This document shows, piece by piece, positions 49,002 to 56,588 of a DNA stretch of 64,000 nt. The stretch comes from Candidatus Rubrimentiphilum sp. GTDB lineage: Bacteria; Vulcanimicrobiota; Vulcanimicrobiia; Vulcanimicrobiales; Vulcanimicrobiaceae. The stretch covers positions 1-64,000 of the forward strand of contig DASTDE010000004.1 of the NCBI GenBank assembly GCA_035710515.1. The letters are read 5' to 3'. Positions within the stretch are counted from its first letter, which is position 1, and every line of letters begins with the position of its first letter. The position numbers and the translations under genes were made by a program. The notes under the pieces were generated by a model, which had not been told where the DNA came from, searched no databases, and worked only from the letters and a program-made list of their open reading frames with translations.

Positions 49002-49901
49002 CTACGGAGCTACGGCAAAAGACGGGCGCCACGCCGTGGCCGCGATCAGCGAGCTGACGATTGCGCGGCTGGCCGGCGATTTGTTGAGCGTATAGAAATG
49101 AATGCCGGGCGCACCGCGCCGCAACAGATCCGCGCACTGCAGCGTGGCAAAGGCGACGCCAAGATCCTCGACCGCCTTGGGTTCTTCGCGCCGCTCCTCG
49201 AGTTCGACCAGCAGCTTCGGCGGAATGGTCGCGCCGCACAGCGCCGTAAAGCGTTGAATCTGTTCGAAGTTCGTGATCGGCATGATTCCCGGAAGGATGG
49301 GAACGGTAATGCCTTGCGCCCGGGCGAGTTCGACGAACGAAAAATACTTGTCGTTGTCGAAAAAGAGTTGTGTAATCAAGAACTCCGCGCCGGCGTCAAC
49401 TTTCTCGCGTAGATAGCGCAAGTCGGTTGCGAAGTCGGGCGCTTCGATATGTTTCTCGGGGTGGCACGCGCCGCCGACGCAAAAGCGGTAGTTGCGCTTG
49501 ATCATCGCAATCAGCTCGCTCGCGTGCGCGAATCCGCCTTCGGGCTGCACGAACCCGGCCGCGTCGCGCGGAGGATCGCCGCGCAGCGCCAGGACGTTCT
49601 CGATGCCGGCCGACTCCAAGTCGTTCAGCAGCGAACGCAACTCCGAACGTGTACTGCCGACGCACGTAACGTGCGCCATCACGTTGAGCCCGATCTCGCG
49701 GCTGATCTGCTTGGAGACTTCCACCGTTCGCGCGCGTGTCGAACCGCCCGCGCCGTACGTCACTGAGACGAAAGCTGGCCGCAGGTCGCGCAAGGTCTGC
49801 GCGGTTTCGAGCAGCTGAGCACGAGCCTCGTCGTTCTTGGGCGGAAAGAATTCGAACGAAAAGAACGGCCGCTGCGCCGCCAGCGCGTCGCTGATTCGCA
49901 T
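49002..49901 (-). CDS. metF: 5,10-methylenetetrahydrofolate reductase
   Basis: 299 aa, typical length. FSFEFFPPKNDEAR at the start, VSVTYGAGGSTRARTVEVS, NVLALRGDPP, ITQLFFDND and VPILPGIMPI match the FAD-binding TIM barrel. It reduces 5,10-methylene-THF to 5-methyl-THF for methionine synthesis in the cytoplasm. It sits between fliP and fliQ, 9 bp after fliP and 37 bp before fliQ in the same direction, so it is probably co-transcribed with the export genes. Confidence 0.96.
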   Translation of the reverse strand: MRISDALAAQRPFFSFEFFPPKNDEARAQLLETAQTLRDLRPAFVSVTYGAGGSTRARTVEVSKQISREIGLNVMAHVTCVGSTRSELRSLLNDLESAGIENVLALRGDPPRDAAGFVQPEGGFAHASELIAMIKRNYRFCVGGACHPEKHIEAPDFATDLRYLREKVDAGAEFLITQLFFDNDKYFSFVELARAQGITVPILPGIMPITNFEQIQRFTALCGATIPPKLLVELEERREEPKAVEDLGVAFATLQCADLLRRGAPGIHFYTLNKSPASRAIVSSLIAATAWRPSFAVAP

Positions 49902-49910
49902 GACGCTTTC

Positions 49911-50567
49911 TTAACGAAAGCTCGACGCGACGCCTCCGCAGACCAGCCCCCAGCCGTCCACCATGACGAACAACAGCAATTTCACGGGTAGCGAGATGAC
50001 GGACGGGCTGAGCATGAACATTCCCAAGCCCATCAGGATCGACGCGATCGCCAGATCGATCGCCACGAACGGCAAATACAGCGCAAAGCCGATTGCAAAC
50101 GCGTCACGCAGCTCGCCGACAACGAAAGCCGGAATCAGCACGACGAGCGGCGCGCGCGCGGGGTCCTCGAGCGGACGGTGCGCGACGCGGCGGAAGAGCT
50201 CGATGTCGGCGGAATGCGTTTGGTGCAGCATGAAGTCGCGCAGCGGAGCTGCCGCGCGATCCAGAAATTGGGATTGTGAAATGCGCCCCTTCGCGTATGG
50301 ATCGATTGCATCGTGCGAGATTCGCGACAGCGTCGGCGACATGATCGCGGCGCTGAGCACGAGCGCTAACCCGGTGAGAACGGCGTTGGGCGGTAGCGCA
50401 GCCGCGCCAATGGCGGAGCGCACCAGCGAGAGGACGACGACGATGCGAACGAACGAGGTGGACATGACGAGCACGAACGGCGCAACCGACAGAGCAGTAA
50501 GCGCAGCGAGTACATCCAAAGGAAGCGAGGCGTGCGCGCGGCCGGCGAGCGTCATCAGGCCATCCAT
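49911..50567 (-). CDS. fliP: Flagellar-type export protein FliP
   Basis: 218 aa, shorter than the usual 245-250. The long N-terminal signal region of FliP is reduced. The core is intact: LTALSVAPFVLVMSTSFVRIVVVLSLVRSAIGAAALPPNAVLTGLALVLSAAIMSP, then VVLIPAFVVGELRDAFAIGFALYLPFVAIDLAIASILMGLGMFMLSPSVISLPVKLLLFVMVDGW. Five copies form the pore with FliQR. Overlaps fliN by 1 bp. Confidence 0.95.
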   Translation of the reverse strand: MDGLMTLAGRAHASLPLDVLAALTALSVAPFVLVMSTSFVRIVVVLSLVRSAIGAAALPPNAVLTGLALVLSAAIMSPTLSRISHDAIDPYAKGRISQSQFLDRAAAPLRDFMLHQTHSADIELFRRVAHRPLEDPARAPLVVLIPAFVVGELRDAFAIGFALYLPFVAIDLAIASILMGLGMFMLSPSVISLPVKLLLFVMVDGWGLVCGGVASSFR

Positions 50568-50824
50568 TATGAAGGTTCCGATCCGGCAACGAGCTCCGTG
50601 ATTCGCAGTCCGTAGTTGTCATCTATGGCAACGATCTCGCCGCGGCCGATCAGCTTCCCATTCACCAGCATATCCACCGCAGCGCCGGCGGCGCGATCGA
50701 GTTGGACGAGCGAGCCGGTGCCCAGCGCCAAAATCTGCGAGATGGGCATCGCGCACGCGCCGACCTCAACCGCAATACGTACGCGCACGTCGTTCAGCAT
50801 ATCCAGCTTGCGATCGGCGGTCAT
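50567..50824 (-). CDS. fliN: FliN-like C-ring/SpoA protein
   Basis: 85 aa from ATG 50824, overlapping the fliM stop as ATGA. Nearly the whole protein is the SpoA domain (VRVRIAVEVGACAMPISQILALGTGSLVQLDRAAGAAVDMLVNGKLIGRGEIVAIDDNYGLRITELV). The usual N-terminal extension is missing. FliN forms the base of the C-ring and delivers FliH-FliI with substrates to the export gate. Confidence 0.93.
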   Translation of the reverse strand: MTADRKLDMLNDVRVRIAVEVGACAMPISQILALGTGSLVQLDRAAGAAVDMLVNGKLIGRGEIVAIDDNYGLRITELVAGSEPS

Positions 50825-51591
50825 TGTAGAATCACAACGCTGCGGCCGTTCAGGTCGCCGCACTCGCCGCGCGCAATGACGTTTTCCCCCGCGCGCACGA
50901 TCGCGCGATCTGCCAGCCGTGAATCGAGTTTTACAACGTCGCCGCGACGTAAACTCAACAAGGCCGGCGCCGGTAGGAAACCGTGCGCAATTTCAACGGC
51001 CAGGTCGAGTTCGATATCCTCCAGATGCGCGATGCCGAGCGAAGGAACGGCCTGCGGCACGGGTTCGCGCGACAGCGCGACGCCGATACGCGCTTCGACC
51101 GGCTCCTCCAAAAGGAGTTCGAAGTACGTAACAAAGCCGGTCAGATGAGTCAAACGCTCGATGCGTGCGTCTGCGCGCGCACCGCAGACAGGAGTCAGCG
51201 TACCGCACAATGCACCGACGATGCGCGCCAGCAATTCCGCTTCGAGCGGCGACATTGCGCGCGTCGTAACCATGCGTTCGCCGAAGGCCGCGCCGGCGAG
51301 CGACAGCGCGTCGTCGGAACGCAAAACAAACGCCGCATCGGCCACGCTTCCGCGCACGGCGAAGATCTCCGCACCGCTCGCGATGCAACGCCAAGCGGCG
51401 TCGTTCGGAATGAGCGGCTCAAACAGCCGAAGCGTCACCGTTCCGAGGAGTTCGGACAGCGTCTCGCGCGCGGCGTTGGCAACCAGGCAAGCCGCGGCCA
51501 CGGGCAGCAGCGAGCGCCGCACAAAAATCGCATCGCGCACGCAGCGTCCGCCGGCGACGCGCGCACTGCGTTCGAAACCAAGCACGTTCAC
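50821..51591 (-). CDS. fliM: Shortened FliM-like / YscQ-like C-ring protein
   Basis: 256 aa against about 330 for FliM. The C-terminal 70 residues are a SpoA domain (LGIAHLEDIELDLAVEIAHGFLPAPALLSLRRGDVVKL). The middle part (ALSLAGAAFGERMVTTRAMSPLEAELLARIVGALC) resembles the FliM CheC-like region only weakly. The N-terminal CheY-binding peptide and the GGxxG motif that contacts FliG are not seen. This could be a C-ring protein without a switching role. Start is GTG 51591, overlapping the rod gene's TGA. Confidence 0.75.
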   Translation of the reverse strand: MNVLGFERSARVAGGRCVRDAIFVRRSLLPVAAACLVANAARETLSELLGTVTLRLFEPLIPNDAAWRCIASGAEIFAVRGSVADAAFVLRSDDALSLAGAAFGERMVTTRAMSPLEAELLARIVGALCGTLTPVCGARADARIERLTHLTGFVTYFELLLEEPVEARIGVALSREPVPQAVPSLGIAHLEDIELDLAVEIAHGFLPAPALLSLRRGDVVKLDSRLADRAIVRAGENVIARGECGDLNGRSVVILQ

Positions 51592-52244
51592 TTCAGCAGG
51601 TCCAACGCTGTTTTTTGAACGCTGCCTTGCGCAGTGCTCGCCGCGCGCAGCGCATCGAGCGCCAGATAGGCTTCCTGCAGCCGCTGCAGCCCCAAATCCA
51701 AATCGCCGTTACGCGCTCCCAACGGCTCCTCTCCCAACGGCGCAAAGTTTCCATCACCGGGAACGCCGATGTGCGGCGTCACGCCCGCCGGTGCGGCCGA
51801 GTACGATCCGTCGCCGGCAGTCAAACGCGTACCCGCCGGGAAGCGCGCTACGGCGAGCCGCCCCAGCGACGTGTACTGCAGCAGCCGCTCTCCCGTGCGC
51901 GGATCGATCGTTTGCCGCGCGTAGCTCACCGTACCATCGGCGCCAATCCGTGCATCCGCGGTGACGCCGAGGGCCAGATCCACGGCATCGGCGCGCAGCG
52001 GCGAAAGCGCCGATCCGGGCGTACGGTATCCGAGGATCTCGCGACCGTTCGCATCCGTCATCGTCCCGTCGCGCAAGAACAAAGCGTCGCTGCGCGTGAA
52101 GAGCAGACGTCCCGTTTCGTCACGCGTTATGAAGTATTCGCCGGCCGGCGGCAGCGATTGCATCTGCGGAAAGACTCCGGTGAGATCGCGCTCGCGTGCC
52201 GCCACATTTTCGAGCGCACGCGCGGTGGCATCGGCTATGAGCAT
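51588..52244 (-). CDS. FlgF/FlgG-like rod or hook-basal-body protein
   Basis: 218 aa from ATG 52244 with GGGAGAGGG upstream. The central part has the flagellar D1/D2 repeat (EYFITRDETGRLLFTRSDALFLRDGTMTDANGREILGY), the F-T-R-x-G-x-F theme of FlgE/F/G. The C-terminus has a helical ending (LDLGLQRLQEAYLALDALRAASTA). The N-terminal heptad helix motif of true rod proteins is weak. Probably the only distal rod-type protein in the cluster; it is shorter than FlgG (about 260). Confidence 0.75.
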   Translation of the reverse strand: MLIADATARALENVAARERDLTGVFPQMQSLPPAGEYFITRDETGRLLFTRSDALFLRDGTMTDANGREILGYRTPGSALSPLRADAVDLALGVTADARIGADGTVSYARQTIDPRTGERLLQYTSLGRLAVARFPAGTRLTAGDGSYSAAPAGVTPHIGVPGDGNFAPLGEEPLGARNGDLDLGLQRLQEAYLALDALRAASTAQGSVQKTALDLLK

Positions 52245-52777
52245 GATTCCCTCTCCCAAACTCTTGCGCTAACGCTCGCGCCGCGCGCGGCGAGCGTATA
52301 GCGGGCTTGCGCGAGCGCCGCTGAAACGGTTGCTTTCATCGGTTCGGCGCAAAGCGCGATCAGGCGGACGCGGTTCCCGTCGGCGCGAACCAAAACGCGC
52401 ACGCGACCACGAGCGCCATCGATCGTGAACGTCGCGCCGGATTTTTTACGGCGTGGCCGCGCCACAAACAGTGCGATCTTCCGCGCCAGCGGCAAACGCG
52501 GCGCGCGCCGGTCCGCGATGCCGGCTCCAACGGCTCGCTGCACGTGCACCGCACGCCCCGGCGCGTTTCGGATTGACTCACGCGCGCGCTCTTCCTTCGC
52601 GACGGGATGGGACGCACTGCGCTCTTCCGCTCCCTGCGCGCGCGCAAGCGGCTGTCTTGCCGCAGGTGCTTCCGGCCGGTACAGCGCGGAGTACCAAGCC
52701 TGCGAAAGTACGCGCCGGTCCGCGGCGGCCAGCGGTGCGCTCAACACGCTGAACTGCAATTCTTGCGTAATGGACAT
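52235..52777 (-). CDS. Possible FliK-like hook-length control protein
   Basis: 180 aa, very basic and Ala/Arg-rich. Its last 65 residues (GRVRVLVRADGNRVRLIALCAEPMKATVSAALAQARYTLAARGASV) resemble the Flg_hook C-terminal domain of FliK, which touches FlhB to switch export specificity. The N-terminal half is low complexity. No signal peptide. The call rests on this weak resemblance and on position before the rod gene. Confidence 0.45.
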   Translation of the reverse strand: MSITQELQFSVLSAPLAAADRRVLSQAWYSALYRPEAPAARQPLARAQGAEERSASHPVAKEERARESIRNAPGRAVHVQRAVGAGIADRRAPRLPLARKIALFVARPRRKKSGATFTIDGARGRVRVLVRADGNRVRLIALCAEPMKATVSAALAQARYTLAARGASVSARVWERESCS

Positions 52778-52836
52778 GCCGCGAAGCTACGCGCCGCTTG
52801 TGAACGGCGTGTGGCAAGAGGGTTACGGAATGACTG

Positions 52837-54447
52837 TTATCTGCCGCGGCGGCGGCCGTCGTCGAAATGCGCGGAGGGATGCGCGTAGAGTTTTGCGTTG
52901 GCGAGATCGATCGTCAAAATGAAGTTCTTGAGAATGCCCAACCCGATGTTGCCGGCGGCGAACCGGTCCGCAAAGGCGCCCTGCGTGCCGAGCATAACGT
53001 TGGCGTAGCAGTTAAAGAACCGGAACGGCCCCAGGTCGAGCTCGTCGACGGTGACACCGACGGCGTTTGCTGATCCGCCTACTCCCATGTTGTTGGCGAA
53101 ACGCCCGCCGGCATAGGCGATCAGACCCTGATGAGTGTGCAGGAACGGACTATAGACGAGCAACTCGTTCCCATTGCCGGTGTCGAGGACAAACCGGCCC
53201 GCGGCTCCGTTCACCGTTGCCGGCAGCTCGATCAGTTCGCGGTCCGAGTCGACGTCAAAACTCGTGCCGTCCGGCTTGAGCATACCCGGCTTGCCGAACG
53301 TCATCGTGCTCGAATCCGGATCGATGCGCGCTTCGGCAGCCGCGAAGAACGGATACCCGAGAATGCCGTCGATCGGCGGAGCGCCCGTCAGGCCGCGCAG
53401 ATCCAACACGGTGACCATCTTCACCGGCAGCGATGCCGTTCCGATTTCGATCGAATCCAATGCGGCCACGCCCAATCCGCCCGTTCGCTGGGCGCCCGCC
53501 ACTTCGAGCTGCCCCTCCGGTTTTAGTCCGAGTTCTTGCGCAACGTGCCCGTCGAGCACGATCGCCTGCGCGCCGCTGTCGAGCAAAAACGTGTAGCCGC
53601 GATCGTGAATGCGAACGCGGACATAGACGTGCGTATCGCGGAACGAGAGCGGAACCGTAACGGGCGCACTCACCTGCACTACAGCCGACTCCGGCAGCGT
53701 GAAGACGTCCGGCGAGATCGGGCGATCGACGAAGACCTTGGTCGTCAGGCGCGTGAGATCGAAAGCGTGATCGCCGTTTGATTCGACCGAACGCTGAGCG
53801 AGCAGTAAACCCGCGAAAACGCGGTAGTCGTAGTAGTCTTCCGTTGAGGTTCCGTCCGCGTCGTCGAACGCGACGCGGTCGAGCATCCAGGTCTTGCGGT
53901 CGAGGTAGAGCGTTTCGGGTTGCCCCTGCGGCGGCGAAACCGCAATGGCGTAGACTTCGCGTCCATCCGGAAGCTGCTGCAGCCCCAAGAGTTGATCGTA
54001 CTGGGGCTGGTCTACGAATGTGTCGCTTTCGATGAAGTCTTGCGTGACCTGACGCGCACGCAGCAGACCGTGAAGCTCGCGGACCGCCCCGTTTTCGTTC
54101 ACGATATATTCGCGATCGCCCAGACGGTACGTCGCCTGCAGCCGCACACCCGTGTTTTCATCGTAACGCTGGTTCGCGCCGTCGTGCCAGCTCGTAAACG
54201 TGCCGCGCAAGGCCGCACCGCTCACGATTCCGCGAACTTCGCTCGAGCGCGGTTCGCGAACGCGCATGGCGGCGGTGGCCGCGCGCCTGGAGGACAGAAT
54301 GTTTTCAAGCGCCGGCGGCGATTGTGCGCTCGCGGCTCGCGGCACAGCGAACGTCAGCGCCAACGCAGCCAAGAGCAGCTTGCTAACGTTGCTTATAGCG
54401 ACGGTAACTTCGCAGGACGGCCTCGACGTACGCTTGGGTTTCGGCAT
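52837..54447 (-). CDS. Exported protein with two retropepsin-like aspartyl protease modules
   Basis: About 536 aa. Signal peptide core SKLLLAALALTFAVPRAASAQ near residue 23-42. A 250-residue domain of unknown type is followed by two aspartic-protease-like half units: YTFLLDSGAQAIVLDGHVA with GILGYPFF, and GRFVLDTGNGNELLVYSPF with GNIGLGILKNF. The D-S-G and D-T-G give the two catalytic Asp, as in one-chain bilobal enzymes. The start is unresolved: ATG 54447 overlaps slt by 65 bp, and no ATG, GTG or TTG lies between the slt stop and the signal core. It lies inside the flagellar operon. Confidence 0.78.
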   Translation of the reverse strand: MPKPKRTSRPSCEVTVAISNVSKLLLAALALTFAVPRAASAQSPPALENILSSRRAATAAMRVREPRSSEVRGIVSGAALRGTFTSWHDGANQRYDENTGVRLQATYRLGDREYIVNENGAVRELHGLLRARQVTQDFIESDTFVDQPQYDQLLGLQQLPDGREVYAIAVSPPQGQPETLYLDRKTWMLDRVAFDDADGTSTEDYYDYRVFAGLLLAQRSVESNGDHAFDLTRLTTKVFVDRPISPDVFTLPESAVVQVSAPVTVPLSFRDTHVYVRVRIHDRGYTFLLDSGAQAIVLDGHVAQELGLKPEGQLEVAGAQRTGGLGVAALDSIEIGTASLPVKMVTVLDLRGLTGAPPIDGILGYPFFAAAEARIDPDSSTMTFGKPGMLKPDGTSFDVDSDRELIELPATVNGAAGRFVLDTGNGNELLVYSPFLHTHQGLIAYAGGRFANNMGVGGSANAVGVTVDELDLGPFRFFNCYANVMLGTQGAFADRFAAGNIGLGILKNFILTIDLANAKLYAHPSAHFDDGRRRGR

Positions 54448-54889
54448 AAGGCGGAACACCGCCATACTTCTCGACCGCGTACGGTCCTGCATTGTATCCC
54501 GCCAACGCCAGGGGCATGTTGCCGTGAAAGCGATCCAAGAGACCGCGCAGATAGCGCGTCCCGCCGTTGATGTTCTGCACGGGATCGTACGGATCGCTGA
54601 CGCCCAGCCCCGCCGCCGTCGCCGGTTCGAGCTGCATCAGGCCTTGAGCGCCCGACGGTGACGTCGCGCCCGGATCGAAGCCGGATTCATTGGCAACGAT
54701 CGCCTTCACGAGCGCGCTGTCCACGCCGTATTTCGCGGCGCTCGCGTCGATGAGACGTTGGAACCTGTCGTTTGAACCGGTCCGCGGCAATGCCGGTTCA
54801 AACGCCGGCGGATCCGCGGCAAGCGGCGGCGCGCCTTCGATCTGCGCGATGCGCTGCAAAATCGCGCTTAAGCCGGCTGGGAACTCCAC
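54383..54889 (-). CDS. Lytic transglycosylase, SLT domain
   Basis: 168 aa. The Slt70-type domain covers residues 40-165: YGVDSALVKAIVANESGFDPGATSPSGAQGLMQLEPATAAGLGV, with catalytic Glu in ANESGF, and AGYNAGPYAVEKYGGVPPY. It cuts peptidoglycan glycan strands. No clear signal peptide, so export by the flagellar-type route is possible, as for FlgJ-like enzymes that open the wall for rod assembly. Overlaps fliI by 22 bp, in the place often held by fliJ. Confidence 0.9.
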   Translation of the reverse strand: MEFPAGLSAILQRIAQIEGAPPLAADPPAFEPALPRTGSNDRFQRLIDASAAKYGVDSALVKAIVANESGFDPGATSPSGAQGLMQLEPATAAGLGVSDPYDPVQNINGGTRYLRGLLDRFHGNMPLALAGYNAGPYAVEKYGGVPPYAETQAYVEAVLRSYRRYKQR

Positions 54890-56130
54890 GCTTCTTCCTT
54901 TAAACTGCGGGCGAGTTCGCGCAACCGTTCGAGTGTAGCCGCAGGGCGCCGCACGTTTGTTTCGCGCAGGAACGATTCGATCGATCCTTCGGCCGCCAGC
55001 GCGCGAGCAAACTCTTCTCCGATCGGCACGATCCCAATAGCGCGCGCTTCTTTCGTTCGCTCGAGTTCGCCGATCGCCGCGCGCACCGCCGCTGCGTCGC
55101 TTCGATGTTCGGAGGTCGCGACGGCGTCCATCGTCCGGCTCATGCTGCTCAAGACGTCGATCGCCGGAAACTTCCCGGCATGTGCGAGTTCCGCCGACAG
55201 TTGGATGTGACCGTCAAGCAGGGCGCGTGCCGCATCGCTGACCGGATCGCGCTCGTCACCGTCGCTGAGGATCGTTGCAAAGAGCGTGATCGAACCGGTC
55301 TCGAACTTGCCGGCGATCTCCGCGAAAGCGGCCAGCTCGGCAAAGACTCGCGCGGGGTACCCGCCGCGCCCAACGCTTTCACCGCACGCCACGGCGATGT
55401 CGCGGTGCGACGCGGCGAGGCGCGCGAAGCTGTCGAGAATGAACAGAACGTCCAGCCCGTGCGATCGCAACCGGTTCGCCTGCGCCATCGCAAGTCGAGC
55501 TGCATTGACGCGTTCCGCGGCGGCGCGATCGCCGGTCGCACAAAAGACTGTCGCGCGTGCGGGGGCTGCGCGAAGCCATTCTTCCGCTTCACGTCCGCGC
55601 TCGCCGACGAGTCCGACCACTACTGCGTCGGCTTGCGCGCCGCGCATCAACGCGTGCAGCAGCATCGACTTGCCCGCACCCGGCGGCCCAAAGATTCCGA
55701 CGCGCGCGCCCGTCCCGACGGTCAGCAATGCGTCGATCGCATTCACTCCGGTCCAGAACGGCTGCCGGATCGCGCGGCGGCTTCCGGGCGCCGGAGCACG
55801 CGTGTCGATCCTCCGCAACGCGGCGCGCAGCGGCGGTTTTCCGTCGATCGGTTTGCACCCGCCGTCAAAAGCGCGGCCCAAGGCGCACAAACCGAGCGGC
55901 GCTTCCAGCGTCGCGGCGTCGCTGCAGATCGCATCGCCCGGGCCGAGGCCGTCGATTCGACCGCACGGCGTCACCAGTACAGCGCCGTCGCAAAGCGCAG
56001 ACACGACTCCATAAATCGCACCGCGCGAACACGTCATCCGAACGCCGTCGCCGATCGACACTCCGGGAATGCGCGCTTCAATCAGAGCCGGCCGCGCCGA
56101 CGTCACGGTCCCGCGAGCGATCACGGGCAC
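54868..56130 (-). CDS. fliI: Flagellar-type export ATPase FliI
   Basis: 420 aa. GTG start at 56130, overlapping fliH by 10 bp. Walker A GIFGPPGAGKSMLLHALM, Walker B region LDVLFILDSFARLAASHRDIAVACGE and the RGGYPARVF segment fit FliI/SctN; the N-terminal barrel domain is short. FliI unloads chaperones and unfolds substrates at the export gate under control of FliH. FliJ, its usual stalk partner, is not encoded nearby. Confidence 0.94.
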   Translation of the reverse strand: MPVIARGTVTSARPALIEARIPGVSIGDGVRMTCSRGAIYGVVSALCDGAVLVTPCGRIDGLGPGDAICSDAATLEAPLGLCALGRAFDGGCKPIDGKPPLRAALRRIDTRAPAPGSRRAIRQPFWTGVNAIDALLTVGTGARVGIFGPPGAGKSMLLHALMRGAQADAVVVGLVGERGREAEEWLRAAPARATVFCATGDRAAAERVNAARLAMAQANRLRSHGLDVLFILDSFARLAASHRDIAVACGESVGRGGYPARVFAELAAFAEIAGKFETGSITLFATILSDGDERDPVSDAARALLDGHIQLSAELAHAGKFPAIDVLSSMSRTMDAVATSEHRSDAAAVRAAIGELERTKEARAIGIVPIGEEFARALAAEGSIESFLRETNVRRPAATLERLRELARSLKEEAWSSQPA

Positions 56131-56588
56131 GCTCTCAGCACTGCGTCGAGGCGGGCGCCGAGCGATGCATCGATCGTTCCGGTTCGTAATTCGAGCACGG
56201 CGTCGCCGCGGCGCAGCTGCGCATCCGCGACGGCAGGTACCGTTCCGTCAAACGCGCCGAGATCGTCGGGATGCACGCGCACGCGAACCGGCGTCTCCAA
56301 CACGTAACGGCGTACGGTGCGTTCGACAATCGAGCGAAGGTCGGCCGGCGCCAGCTGCAATTCGCGTCCGACGATTTCGGCCGCGATGTCCGCACGCAGC
56401 ATCTCCGTTGCGGATTCGACCGCTTCGGCGACGCGCGCCATGAAGAGCCGGACCTCGCGCGCCGCGGCGATCCGATCGCCGTCATGCACGCCATCGTCTT
56501 CGGGCGGTTCGGCTTGCGCGGCAAGCTGCTCATCGCGCGGCTCGCGCAAGCGGTCGGCCAAACTGCGAAACCCTTCAGGCTTTTGCAA
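56121..56588 (-). CDS. fliH: FliH-like ATPase regulator
   Basis: 155 aa from a TTG at 56588, overlapping fliF by 14 bp. Acidic N-terminal part, then FliH/HrpE-like helical and globular region (AREVRLFMARVAEAVESATEMLRADIAAEIVGRELQLAPADLRSIVERTVRRYVLETPVRVRVHPDDLGAF). About two thirds the usual length. Holds FliI and links it to FliN at the C-ring. Confidence 0.8.
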   Translation of the reverse strand: MQKPEGFRSLADRLREPRDEQLAAQAEPPEDDGVHDGDRIAAAREVRLFMARVAEAVESATEMLRADIAAEIVGRELQLAPADLRSIVERTVRRYVLETPVRVRVHPDDLGAFDGTVPAVADAQLRRGDAVLELRTGTIDASLGARLDAVLRACP

